64,000 nt of DNA, taken from Methylobacterium sp. GTDB lineage: Bacteria > Pseudomonadota > Alphaproteobacteria > Rhizobiales > Beijerinckiaceae. The notes under the pieces were generated by a model. The model ran no database searches and was not told the origin of the DNA. It saw nothing but the letters and a program-made list of their open reading frames with translations. Position 1 is the first letter of the stretch; the number at the start of each line of letters is the position of its first letter. Positions 42,049 through 49,857 of this stretch are shown piece after piece. Where the stretch lies: positions 1 to 64,000 of the forward strand of contig PNLY01000008.1 of the NCBI GenBank assembly GCA_013823325.1, written 5' to 3'. The translations under genes were made by a program, and so were the position numbers.

Positions 42049-43117
42049 CGCCACGAACCGCCGGGAAGCGGAGCGGCTCGAAGTTGCCGAGCGCGAACGT
42101 GCCAAGCAGGTCATCGCGCAAGAGCGCGCCGCTGCCGCAGCCTTCCGGGGCGAAGCCCCGCTCACGCTGAAAGCCGCCGCCGAGCGCTACTGGACCGAGG
42201 CCGGACAGCACCATGCCGGCGCCGACACCACCTGGACCGACATGCGCCGCGCCATGGGCTTCTTCGGCGAGGGCAGGCGGATCGACGAGATCGCCGACGT
42301 CGATCTCGCCGGCTTCATCGCCTGGCGCCGGGGGCAGACCGTCAAGGGCCGCAAGACGCTGAAGGACGGCAGCCCGGTGCCGCTCGTCTCGAATGCGACG
42401 GTGAACCGCTCGACGGTCGACCTGTTGCGCAAGCTCTTCACCCATGTCCGCAAGAAGTGGAAGATCGCGCTGCCGGCCGAGCCGGACTGGAAGGTGCATC
42501 GCCTCGAGGAGCGCGGCGAGCTGGTGCGCGAGATCCGCGAGGGAGATCAGGAAGCCAGCATCGGCGAGGCCCTGCCGCCGGGCTATCGCGATCTCTGGCG
42601 CTTTGCCCTGGCGAGCGGCTTGCGCCTCGCCGAATGCTTCCTGCGCTGGGAGCAGGTCGACCGGGCGGCCGGCACGATCACCGTCGTGCAGAAGGGCGCG
42701 CGCGACCACACAATTCCGCTGACGCGCGAGATGCAGGCGATCCTCGCCGCCAGCGCCGGCCAGGACGGCGAATGGGTCTTCTGCTATGTCGCCCGCCGCA
42801 CCCGCCGAGCGGAAGGCAAGGTGCTGGTCGAGCGCGGCAAGCGCTACCCCGTCACCTATTCGGGCATGAAGTCAGAATGGCGTCGCAAGGTGAAGACCGA
42901 TCTCGACCTCGACCTGCGCTTCCACGACACGCGCCACACCCGCGCCACCCGCCTGCTGCGTAGCACCGGCAACCTCAAGGTCGTGCAGCGGCTGCTTGGC
43001 CATGCCGACATCGACACGACCGCGCGCTTCTACGCGCATGTCACGCTCGACGACGTCCGCGCCGCATTGGAAGGAGGCAAGGCCGTTCAACCGTCGCGTG
43101 GTGTTAGGCGCCGTTGA
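41973..43117 (+). pseudogene. int: Tyrosine recombinase integrase with apparent 1-base deletion near the N terminus
   Basis: Frame A from ATG 41973 reads MSVYKPKGRDTYVIDFQCGG then RRFCAP, a typical integrase arm-binding start. Sense then passes to frame B (open from ATG 42023) as TNRREAERLEVAERERAKQV and runs to 43117. The catalytic domain is complete: Arg in ALASGLRLAECFLRW, Lys in VVQKGARDHTIPLT, HDTRHTRATR, the LGHADIDTTARFY box with the Tyr nucleophile. Joining needs one extra base in ccccgcc (42046-42052). If translated from ATG 42023, 364 residues with intact catalytic part but without the N-terminal strand are made. It lies 1.8 kb from attR. Confidence 0.75.
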
Positions 43118-43218
43118 GGAAATTGAGCTGTGATACAGGTGATTGGCGCATCTGAGGTTTATTGTTGCGAAAATTACACGGGCTGGTCACAATAGAAATC
43201 GTAGTTTGGATTGAACCC

Positions 43219-44790
43219 ATGCGCTATTTCTACCAGGCACGCTCCTCATTCATTGCAGCTGCGGCATTCTCAGTCGTAAGTGTTGCGCAAGCTGGTGAGT
43301 TGAAATTTAGAGAAGAGATACCCAATGTAATAATTGCTATTGCTATGTCTCAAAGTAAAGATGATTGGACAGACAGCAAATTAATTAAATTAGATCGTCG
43401 CAATAAATTGGACTACTTCACAATAAAAGTCGATAACTGTAAAACCAATTTTAAGATTAGAACTTTGCTGGCGGAATATATTTTTAGTGACATAGACGTT
43501 TGTACTGTTTCTGATGTGTTGTTTACCGGGAATTTGATTGTCATCGGCTCGCAGGTAGTGCGCCCTTCCCAAAGGCGTTCGTTTGACACCGCAACCGCCT
43601 CGGGTAGCGCGCCGATCCCGACGACGGCATTGGCGTTCGCGCCCGGAAGTGCCGCGGACGACAAGCCCACACTAGTTAAGGTTCCTCTGCCGCCCACGCG
43701 CCCAGCAAGTGCTGGCCCTGGTGATGACTCGGAGGCTAGCGAATTTGCGAAAGCGGCATCCGGGCAGGTCTCCAGTGTTTTTGATCCCCGTCTGACCGAA
43801 TTTCTATTCGCGACAAATCGAACCCGTCCCGACGCCAAGAAGACGACGAAATTTGGCTACGGGCGGCAGGAATGGCTGACTCTGGGGGCCGCCCGAGTGA
43901 GGGTGCCCGAGGATCACAAAGTCGGACGGATCGAGCTTCCCGACACAGGTTATACCCTCTTCGGCGTCAAGTTTGGTGGGGAAAATTTCGACAAGAAAAA
44001 GCACTTTCAAATCCAGAATATCTCGACTTTGAACAAGGAGCGCTGGCTCGAACTAGCGAAGGCAGCGTCCAACAGCGAAGAAGCCTTGATTTTTGTACAT
44101 GGATTCAACGTTGAGTTTGAGGAAGCGATTTTGCGGACTTCGCAGATCATCTTCGATGTTCAGTACGAAGGTCTCGCCGTCCTCTTTTCGTGGCCAAGCA
44201 AGGGTGGCGTGCTTGATTACCGATATGATGGCGAGAGCGCGCTGCATGCGCGAAAGCACTTCATCGATCTGCTGCGGCTCTTGCAGAGCGACGTGCAGGT
44301 AAAAAAGGTGAACATTCTCGCCCACAGCATGGGCAATTTTCTCGTCACCGATGCCCTTGCGGGACAGGTTGGTCGCTCGAATCCTCCGCAGGTAAATGAA
44401 CTGATCATGGCGGCGCCGGACGTTGATCGCGATCAGTTTCTGCAGAATGTTGAGGGCGTCCGCTCTCTGACCAAGGGCATAACTCTTTACGCGTCGGCCG
44501 CAGACAGGGCTCTTGTCGCATCCCGCACACTGGCTAGCGCACCTCGCGCGGGTGACCTGTTCGGCGGCAAGCCGGTCCTCGCAGATGGTGTCCAGTCGAT
44601 CGATGCGACAGTCCTCGGTGAGGAGATGCTCGGGCTGAACCATTCGACCTTCGCTGAAAAGCGAGCGCTGATGAACGACCTGAGACTGCTCTTGTCAGGG
44701 ATCCGGCCGCCTAACAAGCGCCTGACGGAGATCCGCGCGATGCCGGAGAATGCCCCCAATAAACCGGAGTATTGGCGGTTCACCGACTGA
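43219..44790 (+). CDS. Secreted alpha/beta-hydrolase, DUF900 family
   Basis: 523 residues from ATG 43219, chosen because it starts a clear signal peptide (MRYFYQARSSFIAAAAFSVV, then SVAQAGE). Residues 215-500 are an alpha/beta hydrolase of the DUF900 type: oxyanion region FVHGFNVEFEEA, nucleophile elbow ILAHSMGN, acid in MAAPDVDRDQF, His in GLNHSTFA. The N-terminal 100 residues are coded by unusually AT-rich DNA (43,140-43,560), a sign of foreign origin. The gene sits between integrase and attR, a usual place for lysogenic-conversion genes. Substrate unknown; probably an esterase or lipase-like enzyme in the periplasm. Confidence 0.75.
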   Translation: MRYFYQARSSFIAAAAFSVVSVAQAGELKFREEIPNVIIAIAMSQSKDDWTDSKLIKLDRRNKLDYFTIKVDNCKTNFKIRTLLAEYIFSDIDVCTVSDVLFTGNLIVIGSQVVRPSQRRSFDTATASGSAPIPTTALAFAPGSAADDKPTLVKVPLPPTRPASAGPGDDSEASEFAKAASGQVSSVFDPRLTEFLFATNRTRPDAKKTTKFGYGRQEWLTLGAARVRVPEDHKVGRIELPDTGYTLFGVKFGGENFDKKKHFQIQNISTLNKERWLELAKAASNSEEALIFVHGFNVEFEEAILRTSQIIFDVQYEGLAVLFSWPSKGGVLDYRYDGESALHARKHFIDLLRLLQSDVQVKKVNILAHSMGNFLVTDALAGQVGRSNPPQVNELIMAAPDVDRDQFLQNVEGVRSLTKGITLYASAADRALVASRTLASAPRAGDLFGGKPVLADGVQSIDATVLGEEMLGLNHSTFAEKRALMNDLRLLLSGIRPPNKRLTEIRAMPENAPNKPEYWRFTD

Positions 44791-44898
44791 CCTAGGAACC
44801 GATCAGCGACTGGGTTTCCCGACGAAAGTCCCGTCGGCGGTGAACATAAGGACGGAAGCGTTTGTTACTCATTGGAAACTGGACCTGTGCGTCTAACG

Positions 44899-44943
44899 CT
44901 GGGGGACAAGGGGTCGGAGGTTCGAATCCTCTCGCTCCGACCA
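44899..44943 (+). other. attR: 3' fragment of tRNA-Pro(GGG)
   Basis: The 45 bases start in the anticodon loop (CTGGGGG, anticodon GGG), then ACAAG, the variable region, T-arm GGAGG-TTCGAAT-CCTCT, acceptor 3' strand CGCTCCG, A, CCA. The bases before it (ctaacg) cannot pair with ACAAG and there is no 5' acceptor strand CGGAGCG at the right distance, so this is not a complete tRNA. This is what remains when a phage integrates in a tRNA gene, with crossover in the anticodon loop. The intact tRNA should be at the other end, left of base 1. Confidence 0.85.
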
Positions 44944-45068
44944 TTCTTCTCTTTGATCTCGGTTTTGCGAGAAGCGGCTTGGCCGCCCGCACTGGCGCGT
45001 TCTGACGAAACCGGCTCAGGCACCGCCAACTGGCGGACATGTCCGCCAATCAGCCGCCGCGCGCTCCC

Positions 45069-45209
45069 ATGCCGTTCCGTCCAGTGAGAATCATCGTCGC
45101 CTTGTCGCTCCTTGCTTTCGCGCTTTGCGCTTGCGCACGGGAGCGGGCAGGCCCGGCGACATGCCATACCCACAAGGCCGGGAATGGCGATTTGACCGAG
45201 TGCGATTGA
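45069..45209 (+). CDS. Small lipoprotein
   Basis: 46 residues: MPFRPVRIIVALSLLAFALC then ACARERAGPATC. A basic N terminus, hydrophobic stretch and lipobox (ALCAC) give a lipoprotein signal; the mature part would be about 26 residues with a later C-x-T/H pair and a final ECD. The first gene right of attR, so host DNA. No clear ribosome binding site; no family recognised. Confidence 0.45.
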   Translation: MPFRPVRIIVALSLLAFALCACARERAGPATCHTHKAGNGDLTECD

Positions 45210-45351
45210 AAGCTGGCGGCCTCAATCTGGTGCTGTCTCGTTTCGGAGCGCTTGGCTCTTCCCTTGTTGGCCGTCTCTTAAGGCTTCGATTGCGCGGTCT
45301 CTGCCATGGGCGCAGGGTCGACGCCTCGCAGCAGGAACGGGACATATCGTC

Positions 45352-45492
45352 ATGTCGATGGCGCTGACCGAACGTCGGCCGCTGCGGTCGCAGGACCTCT
45401 CCGGGGCGGGCAAGGGCTCGATGGAGAGCTTTTTCGCCGGGTGGCGCCTCGTGACGACCTATGCCTACATCGTGGTGCGCAAGGAACGCTGA
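45352..45492 (+). CDS. Small hypothetical protein (46 aa)
   Basis: 46 residues starting MSMALTERRPLRSQDLSGAG and ending FFAGWRLVTTYAYIVVRKER. The sequence reads as a real small protein rather than a shadow, but its last 28 bases overlap the 3' end of the convergent polymerase gene. The first ATG is preceded by acatatcgtc, without a strong ribosome binding site. Coding status uncertain. Confidence 0.35.
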   Translation: MSMALTERRPLRSQDLSGAGKGSMESFFAGWRLVTTYAYIVVRKER

Positions 45493-46718
45493 CTTTCCGG
45501 GGGCGGCGTCCGCAGGGCCGCCAGGCCCCAGATCAGGCCGAGCATCAGGTAGAAATGGCGCCAGTGATCGGTGTCGATCTGCAGGCCCTGCAGGATCGTG
45601 ACGAACAGCGCCGACCAGATCACGATCGCATGGCCCTGCCAGGGCGTGCGGCGGAAGACGGCGCGCCAGCCGGCGATGCAGGTCGCGACCGTCAGCGCCA
45701 GATAGGTGATGCCGCCGAGCCAGCCATAGGAGGCGAAGGCGTTGATGTAGACGTTGTGCGGGTCTTCCGGGAAGGTGAAGCGGAAGCGCAGCGGCCCGAA
45801 GCCGTTCGGCAGGTCGAGCAGCAGCGGCAGCGAACGCAACTGGCTGCCGAAGCGGCCGGTGACGCCCTGGTCATAGTCCTGGTCCAGGCTGGCGCGGATC
45901 TCGAAGACACTGCGGATGTTCTCGAAGGAGAGCGCGATCAGCAGGGCGACGACGACCAGCACCAGCATGACCAGCGTCAGGAAGACGATGCGGGCACGCT
46001 GCGCCGTGCTGCTCGAGGTCAGGAAGGTCAGGCTCGTCATCAGCAGGGCCGCGGCGACGAGATTGCCCCAGGCCCCGCGCGAGAAGGTGAGGAACAGCGC
46101 CAGCAGCGGCACGCTCATCAGCAGGAAGCCCTTCGCCAGCCCGATGCGGCCGGTGAGGATGGCATGCAGCAAATAGGTTAGCGGCAGCACCAGGAAGGGG
46201 CCGAGCACGTTCGGGTCCTTGAACGTGCCGGACGCACGCGAGGCGTAGGTGAACACGCTAGAGAGACCGCCGACGTCGAAATAGCCGAGGATGGCGGCGA
46301 GGCCCGCGCACCAGGCGGCGAAGAGATAGCCCTTGCGCAGCGTCTCCAGCCGGCCGAGCGGATCTTCCGCCATGATCGCGGCGAAGAAGATCGCGGTAAG
46401 CATCAGGTAGACCGAGACGGCGGTGAAACGGACGGAGGCCGGCTCGTCCATCCAGGGGATCAGCGCGATTACGCCGCCGATATTGTAGACGAGCAGCAGC
46501 ACTGCCATGGGCAGCAGCTTCTGCGAGAAGCGGATGCCGGTGATCGCGAAGACGAGCAGCGTGATCGGAAAGACGAATTCGTAAGGCGAGGGCTCGATCA
46601 GGGCGAGGAAGCTCACTGCCATCAGCAGCCACAGCGTGCCCCGCTTGATCGCGGCATAGGAGACGGTCAGCCCCCTGCGCCGGGCCTTGCCGTCCGGTTG
46701 CTGCGCCAGCGCGCTCAA
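45465..46718 (-). CDS. O-antigen ligase / Wzy-type polysaccharide polymerase
   Basis: 417 residues with about 10-12 transmembrane segments and the Wzy_C-type large loop: SGTFKDPNVLGPFLVLPLTY, TFSRGAWGN, and FPEDPHNVYINAFASYGWLG. These are the marks of the O-antigen ligase/polymerase family in the inner membrane. Next to a sugar-phosphate transferase it probably polymerises an exopolysaccharide. Its start overlaps the stop of the transferase gene (46715-46718), so the two are one operon. Confidence 0.8.
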   Translation of the reverse strand: MSALAQQPDGKARRRGLTVSYAAIKRGTLWLLMAVSFLALIEPSPYEFVFPITLLVFAITGIRFSQKLLPMAVLLLVYNIGGVIALIPWMDEPASVRFTAVSVYLMLTAIFFAAIMAEDPLGRLETLRKGYLFAAWCAGLAAILGYFDVGGLSSVFTYASRASGTFKDPNVLGPFLVLPLTYLLHAILTGRIGLAKGFLLMSVPLLALFLTFSRGAWGNLVAAALLMTSLTFLTSSSTAQRARIVFLTLVMLVLVVVALLIALSFENIRSVFEIRASLDQDYDQGVTGRFGSQLRSLPLLLDLPNGFGPLRFRFTFPEDPHNVYINAFASYGWLGGITYLALTVATCIAGWRAVFRRTPWQGHAIVIWSALFVTILQGLQIDTDHWRHFYLMLGLIWGLAALRTPPPESQRSLRTTM

Positions 46719-48259
46719 TAGGCGTTCTCGTTCTTGGTCATCAGCGAGAACGGCGTCTTGATCAGGATGTAGAGGTCGAGCAGCACCGACCAGTTCTCGA
46801 TGTAGTAGAGGTCGTGCTCGACGCGGCGCTGGATCTTGTCCTCGGTGTCGGTCTCGCCGCGCCAGCCATGCACCTGGGCCCAGCCGGTGATGCCGGGCTT
46901 GACCTTGTGGCGGGCGAAATAGCCGTCGACGACCTGCTCATAGGCCCGGTTCGAGGCGGTGGCGTGGATGGCGTGCGGGCGCGGGCCGACCAGCGAGAGA
47001 TTGCCCTTGAACACGACGTTGAGCAGCTGCGGCAACTCGTCGATCGAGGTCTTGCGGATGAAGCGGCCGACGCGGGTGACGCGCGGATCGTCCTTGGTCA
47101 CCTGCTTGGCGGCGGCGAAGTCGCTCATCTCGTGATAGAGCGAGCGGAACTTCAGCACCTCGATCATCTCGTTGTTGAAGCCGTAGCGCTTCTGCCGGAA
47201 CAGGATCGGGCCCTTCGAGTCGAGCTTCACCGCGATCGCGGTCGCGATCATCAGCGGGGACAGGGCGATCAGCGCCAGCGTGCCGACGATCTTGTCGAAC
47301 ACCCATTTGACGACGATGTCCCAGTCGGCGATCGGCCGGTCGAACACGTCGAGCACCGGGACCGCGCCGATATAGGAATAGGAGCGCGGCCGGAAGCGCA
47401 GCTTCGACATGTGCGCCGAGAGCCGGATGTCGATCGGCAGCACCCAGAGCTTGCGCAGCATGGCGAGCAGCCGCGCCTCGGCCGAGATCGGCAGGGTGAA
47501 GATCACGAGATCGAGCTTGGTACGGCGCGCGAACTCGACGAGGTCGTCGATCGTGCCGAGCTTGGGATAGCCGGCGACGAGATCGGGCGATCGCTCGTCG
47601 TTGCGATCGTCGAAGACGCCGCAGACGCGCAGCCCCGTGTCGCGCTGCGCCTCCAGCGCCTTGATCAGTTCCTCGCCGGCGGGGCCACCGCCGACGATCG
47701 CGGTGCGGCGCTCGAGCCGGCCCATCCGGGTGAGCCTAAGAACGACCAGCGAGGCCGTCAGCCGCTCGGCCAGCAGAAGCATGAGGCCGACCGCATAGAA
47801 GGCGGCGAGCCAGACACGCGAGACCTGCTCGCCGATCTTGAGGAAGAAAAAGCCGGCCAGCGCCAGCAGGAACAGGATCGTCCAGCCGGCTGTGACCCGC
47901 ACCGCCATGCTGATGAAGTTGCGCAGCGCGCTGACATGATAGAGGTGCAGCGCCTGGAAGACGGCGAGCGCGCCGACCGCCACCAGCGGCACGGTGATCT
48001 GGTAGGGCAGGGCGTAGTCGACCTTGCCGGCGACGTAGCAGGCGAAGATCAGCCCGCCTACGGCGAGGATCACCAGCACGTCGGCAAGGCGCACCAGCCC
48101 CTCGATCAGCACCGGCGACAGCGTCTGCTTGACCGGCATGGCGGCGATGCGCTCGGCCAGCGGGTGAAACGTCCGCGTGCCGTCGGAAGAGGGGCCGCCC
48201 GTCGGGGAGCGGCCGGTTGAATCCGCCTTGATCAGGTCGCGAACGTCGAAAGCGCCCAT
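46715..48259 (-). CDS. Undecaprenyl-phosphate sugar phosphotransferase (WbaP/WcaJ/ExoY type)
   Basis: 514 residues. N-terminal four TM helices (from about 50 to 175), a CoA-binding-like Rossmann domain ([20 protein letters not shown] near 185), another TM near 320, and the C-terminal bacterial sugar transferase domain: [61 protein letters not shown]. It links the first sugar-phosphate to the lipid carrier on the cytoplasmic face and so starts exopolysaccharide repeat-unit synthesis. Upstream lies a 510-base gap that should hold its promoter. Confidence 0.85.
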   Translation of the reverse strand: MGAFDVRDLIKADSTGRSPTGGPSSDGTRTFHPLAERIAAMPVKQTLSPVLIEGLVRLADVLVILAVGGLIFACYVAGKVDYALPYQITVPLVAVGALAVFQALHLYHVSALRNFISMAVRVTAGWTILFLLALAGFFFLKIGEQVSRVWLAAFYAVGLMLLLAERLTASLVVLRLTRMGRLERRTAIVGGGPAGEELIKALEAQRDTGLRVCGVFDDRNDERSPDLVAGYPKLGTIDDLVEFARRTKLDLVIFTLPISAEARLLAMLRKLWVLPIDIRLSAHMSKLRFRPRSYSYIGAVPVLDVFDRPIADWDIVVKWVFDKIVGTLALIALSPLMIATAIAVKLDSKGPILFRQKRYGFNNEMIEVLKFRSLYHEMSDFAAAKQVTKDDPRVTRVGRFIRKTSIDELPQLLNVVFKGNLSLVGPRPHAIHATASNRAYEQVVDGYFARHKVKPGITGWAQVHGWRGETDTEDKIQRRVEHDLYYIENWSVLLDLYILIKTPFSLMTKNENAY

Positions 48260-48769
48260 CTCGTCCAGTCCTCGCGCGCGGCGCCTGCCACGCAGGCCGC
48301 GCTGAAAGCCCCCGTGACCTAGCGCAAATTGCTCTCGGAAGACTTAATCGGACTCTGCGGAAGCGATCGGGATTTGAAGCGATTTGGGCTCAAGGCGGCC
48401 GGGAACCGCATCCTCGAGGCATCTTTTTCGGACGTACGGAAAGGTTGATTTTCGCTCGGGCCTTCAAGGTATTAGCCGAGGGTTTCGAGGCCGTGAAAAT
48501 AGTGTCGAAAGCGCTGAAATCCGCGATTGAGTTGACAAAAAGCATAGATTCAGGCATTTAAGCCCCCGATGAGTGTCTGAGAAGCACATATTTCATTGAC
48601 CTTGCCCACGGGTATTTCCGGTGATTGGGCTTGGGCGTGTGCTGGCCTTCGGCGAAAGCCTGAGCGCTCCCTTCATCTCTAACATCGTCTTTTGAACGCC
48701 AACGATGCGCACCCCGCAGACGCCGCACCCGCGACGCCTGCGCCCTGGGCCAGCGCCCCTGTGTGACTT
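48260..48769. other. Intergenic region, 510 bases, with a promoter-like site
   Basis: Divergent gap between the sugar transferase (minus) and the SMR gene pair (plus). It is less GC-rich than its surroundings. TTGACA at 48532-48537 followed after 18 bases by ATTTAA (48556-48561) is a good sigma70-type promoter pointing right, which would give the SMR genes a leader of about 200 bases. A hairpin-like ggccttcggcgaaagcc (48632-48648) lies in that leader. I could not match it to a guanidine or other known riboswitch by eye. No convincing gene seen. Confidence 0.5.
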
Positions 48770-49138
48770 ATGTCTTTTCATTGGTTGATCCTGCTCGCGG
48801 CCATCGCCGTGGAGCTGCTTGCGACGTCGGCTCTGAAGGCCTTCGTCGCGGGCCCGGTCCTTGTTGCGGTCTTGCCGCTCATGCTGATCGGACTGTCCTT
48901 CGCCCTGCTCAGCGTCGCCTTGCGGGTCATCCCCATGGCCGTCGCCTATGCGGTCTGGGAAGGCCTCGGCATCGTCGGCATCGCCCTGATCGGCCACGCC
49001 TTCTTCGCCGAGCATCTGACGGTCCCGCGCATCCTGGCGCTGGCCCTGATCATCGGCGGCATCGTGCTGCTGGAACGCGGCGTCGGTCACGACGCCGACC
49101 ATATGGCCCTTGAGGAGGATGAGCGGAGGCTGGTGTGA
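48770..49138 (+). CDS. SMR-family transporter subunit (MdtJ-like)
   Basis: 122 residues, four TM helices. The essential Glu of TM1 is present (AAIAVELLATSALKAF) and TM3 has the AYAVWEGLGIVGIALIG pattern with Trp-Glu-Gly, which is typical of MdtJ-like members of paired SMR exporters. An acidic C-terminal tail (EEDERRLV) extends beyond the last helix. It overlaps the next SMR gene (ATG 49135 within its end), so they likely assemble as a heterodimer. Substrates of such pairs include spermidine in E. coli MdtJI; not determined here. Confidence 0.75.
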   Translation: MSFHWLILLAAIAVELLATSALKAFVAGPVLVAVLPLMLIGLSFALLSVALRVIPMAVAYAVWEGLGIVGIALIGHAFFAEHLTVPRILALALIIGGIVLLERGVGHDADHMALEEDERRLV

Positions 49139-49473
49139 CCTTCGCTGCTTCCGCGCAAGCCTTCGCGCTTGCCTGGCTGGGCCTGGCCGTCGCCCTCGAG
49201 GTGATCGGCACCAGCCTGCTCAAGCTCTCCGACGGGCTGAAACGTCGGCTCGTCGGCGCCCTCGGCGTGCTCTGCGTCGTCGGCGCCTTCGCCGCGCTGG
49301 CGCAGGCGATCCGCGGCATGGACCTCTCGGTCGCCTACGCCGTCTGGGGCGGCGTCGGCCTGGTGCTGACCGCCGTGGTCGGCGCGCTCGCCTTCGGCCA
49401 GCGCATTCGCCCGGCCGGTTGGCTCGGCATCGCGCTGGTGGTCGCCGGCGTGGTCGGGCTCAAGCTGTTCTGA
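49135..49473 (+). CDS. SMR-family transporter subunit (MdtI-like)
   Basis: 112 residues, four TM helices, with the TM1 Glu (LAVALEVIGTSLLKLSDG) and TM3 motif VAYAVWGGVGLVLTAVVG. The Trp-Gly-Gly form contrasts with Trp-Glu-Gly in its partner, as expected of a heteromeric SMR pair. It starts inside the end of the first gene. The start GTG/ATG choice is fixed by that overlap (ATG is not available at 49135, which reads gtg). Confidence 0.75.
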   Translation: MTFAASAQAFALAWLGLAVALEVIGTSLLKLSDGLKRRLVGALGVLCVVGAFAALAQAIRGMDLSVAYAVWGGVGLVLTAVVGALAFGQRIRPAGWLGIALVVAGVVGLKLF

Positions 49474-49488
49474 TCCGAACGCGTCGTC

Positions 49489-49857
49489 TCAGTTCAGGAA
49501 CGGGTTCTTCCACCCGCCCTGCTGGGCCGGCGCCTTGGCCGGAAAGACCTCGGCGAGATAGTCCAGCACCTTGCCGCGCTCCTCCGTCGCGAGGGCCGGC
49601 ATGTTGTGCTTCGTCACCATCCAGTCGAGGGTCTCGCTCCACTTCTCGCGGCTCATCCCCTGCGCCGCGACCAGCTTGAAGTTGTGGCAGGCGATGCAGG
49701 CATAGAAGGCCTCGTCGCGGTTCGGCCCGGCCGGGAACATCTCCGGCGTCTCCTCCGACGGGGCAGGGGCCTGCGCCAGCGTCGCCGGCGCAGCGAGGAG
49801 AAGCCCCGCGCCGAGCATGAGCCCGGCGCGGCGGATACGTGCGATCATGGCGCTCAC
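49489..49857 (-). CDS. sorB: Sulfite dehydrogenase cytochrome c subunit
   Basis: 122 residues: signal peptide (about 1-29, ending TLAQA), one c-type heme site CIACH (54-58) and a likely distal Met86 in HNMPALA. The stop of sorA overlaps its start (49854-49857), so it is translated with the molybdenum subunit. It takes electrons from SorA in the periplasm and passes them to cytochrome c or the oxidase. Length and motif fit the SorB family. Confidence 0.85.
   Translation of the reverse strand: MSAMIARIRRAGLMLGAGLLLAAPATLAQAPAPSEETPEMFPAGPNRDEAFYACIACHNFKLVAAQGMSREKWSETLDWMVTKHNMPALATEERGKVLDYLAEVFPAKAPAQQGGWKNPFLN

Noticed and set aside
44819-44837. Terminator ccgacg...cgtcgg after the DUF900 gene
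   Set aside because: Only a 6-bp stem and no T-run; too weak to list.
44881-44943. Full tRNA gene
   Set aside because: The 5' acceptor strand and 5' anticodon stem are missing; only the 3' part from the anticodon loop is present.
48600-48660. mini-ykkC or ykkC riboswitch before the SMR genes
   Set aside because: No paired ACGR loops or other conserved guanidine-riboswitch core could be found.
48593-49102. Long minus-strand frame opposite the SMR gene
   Set aside because: Low-complexity Asp/Gln/Arg composition typical of an antisense shadow over a GC-rich membrane protein gene.
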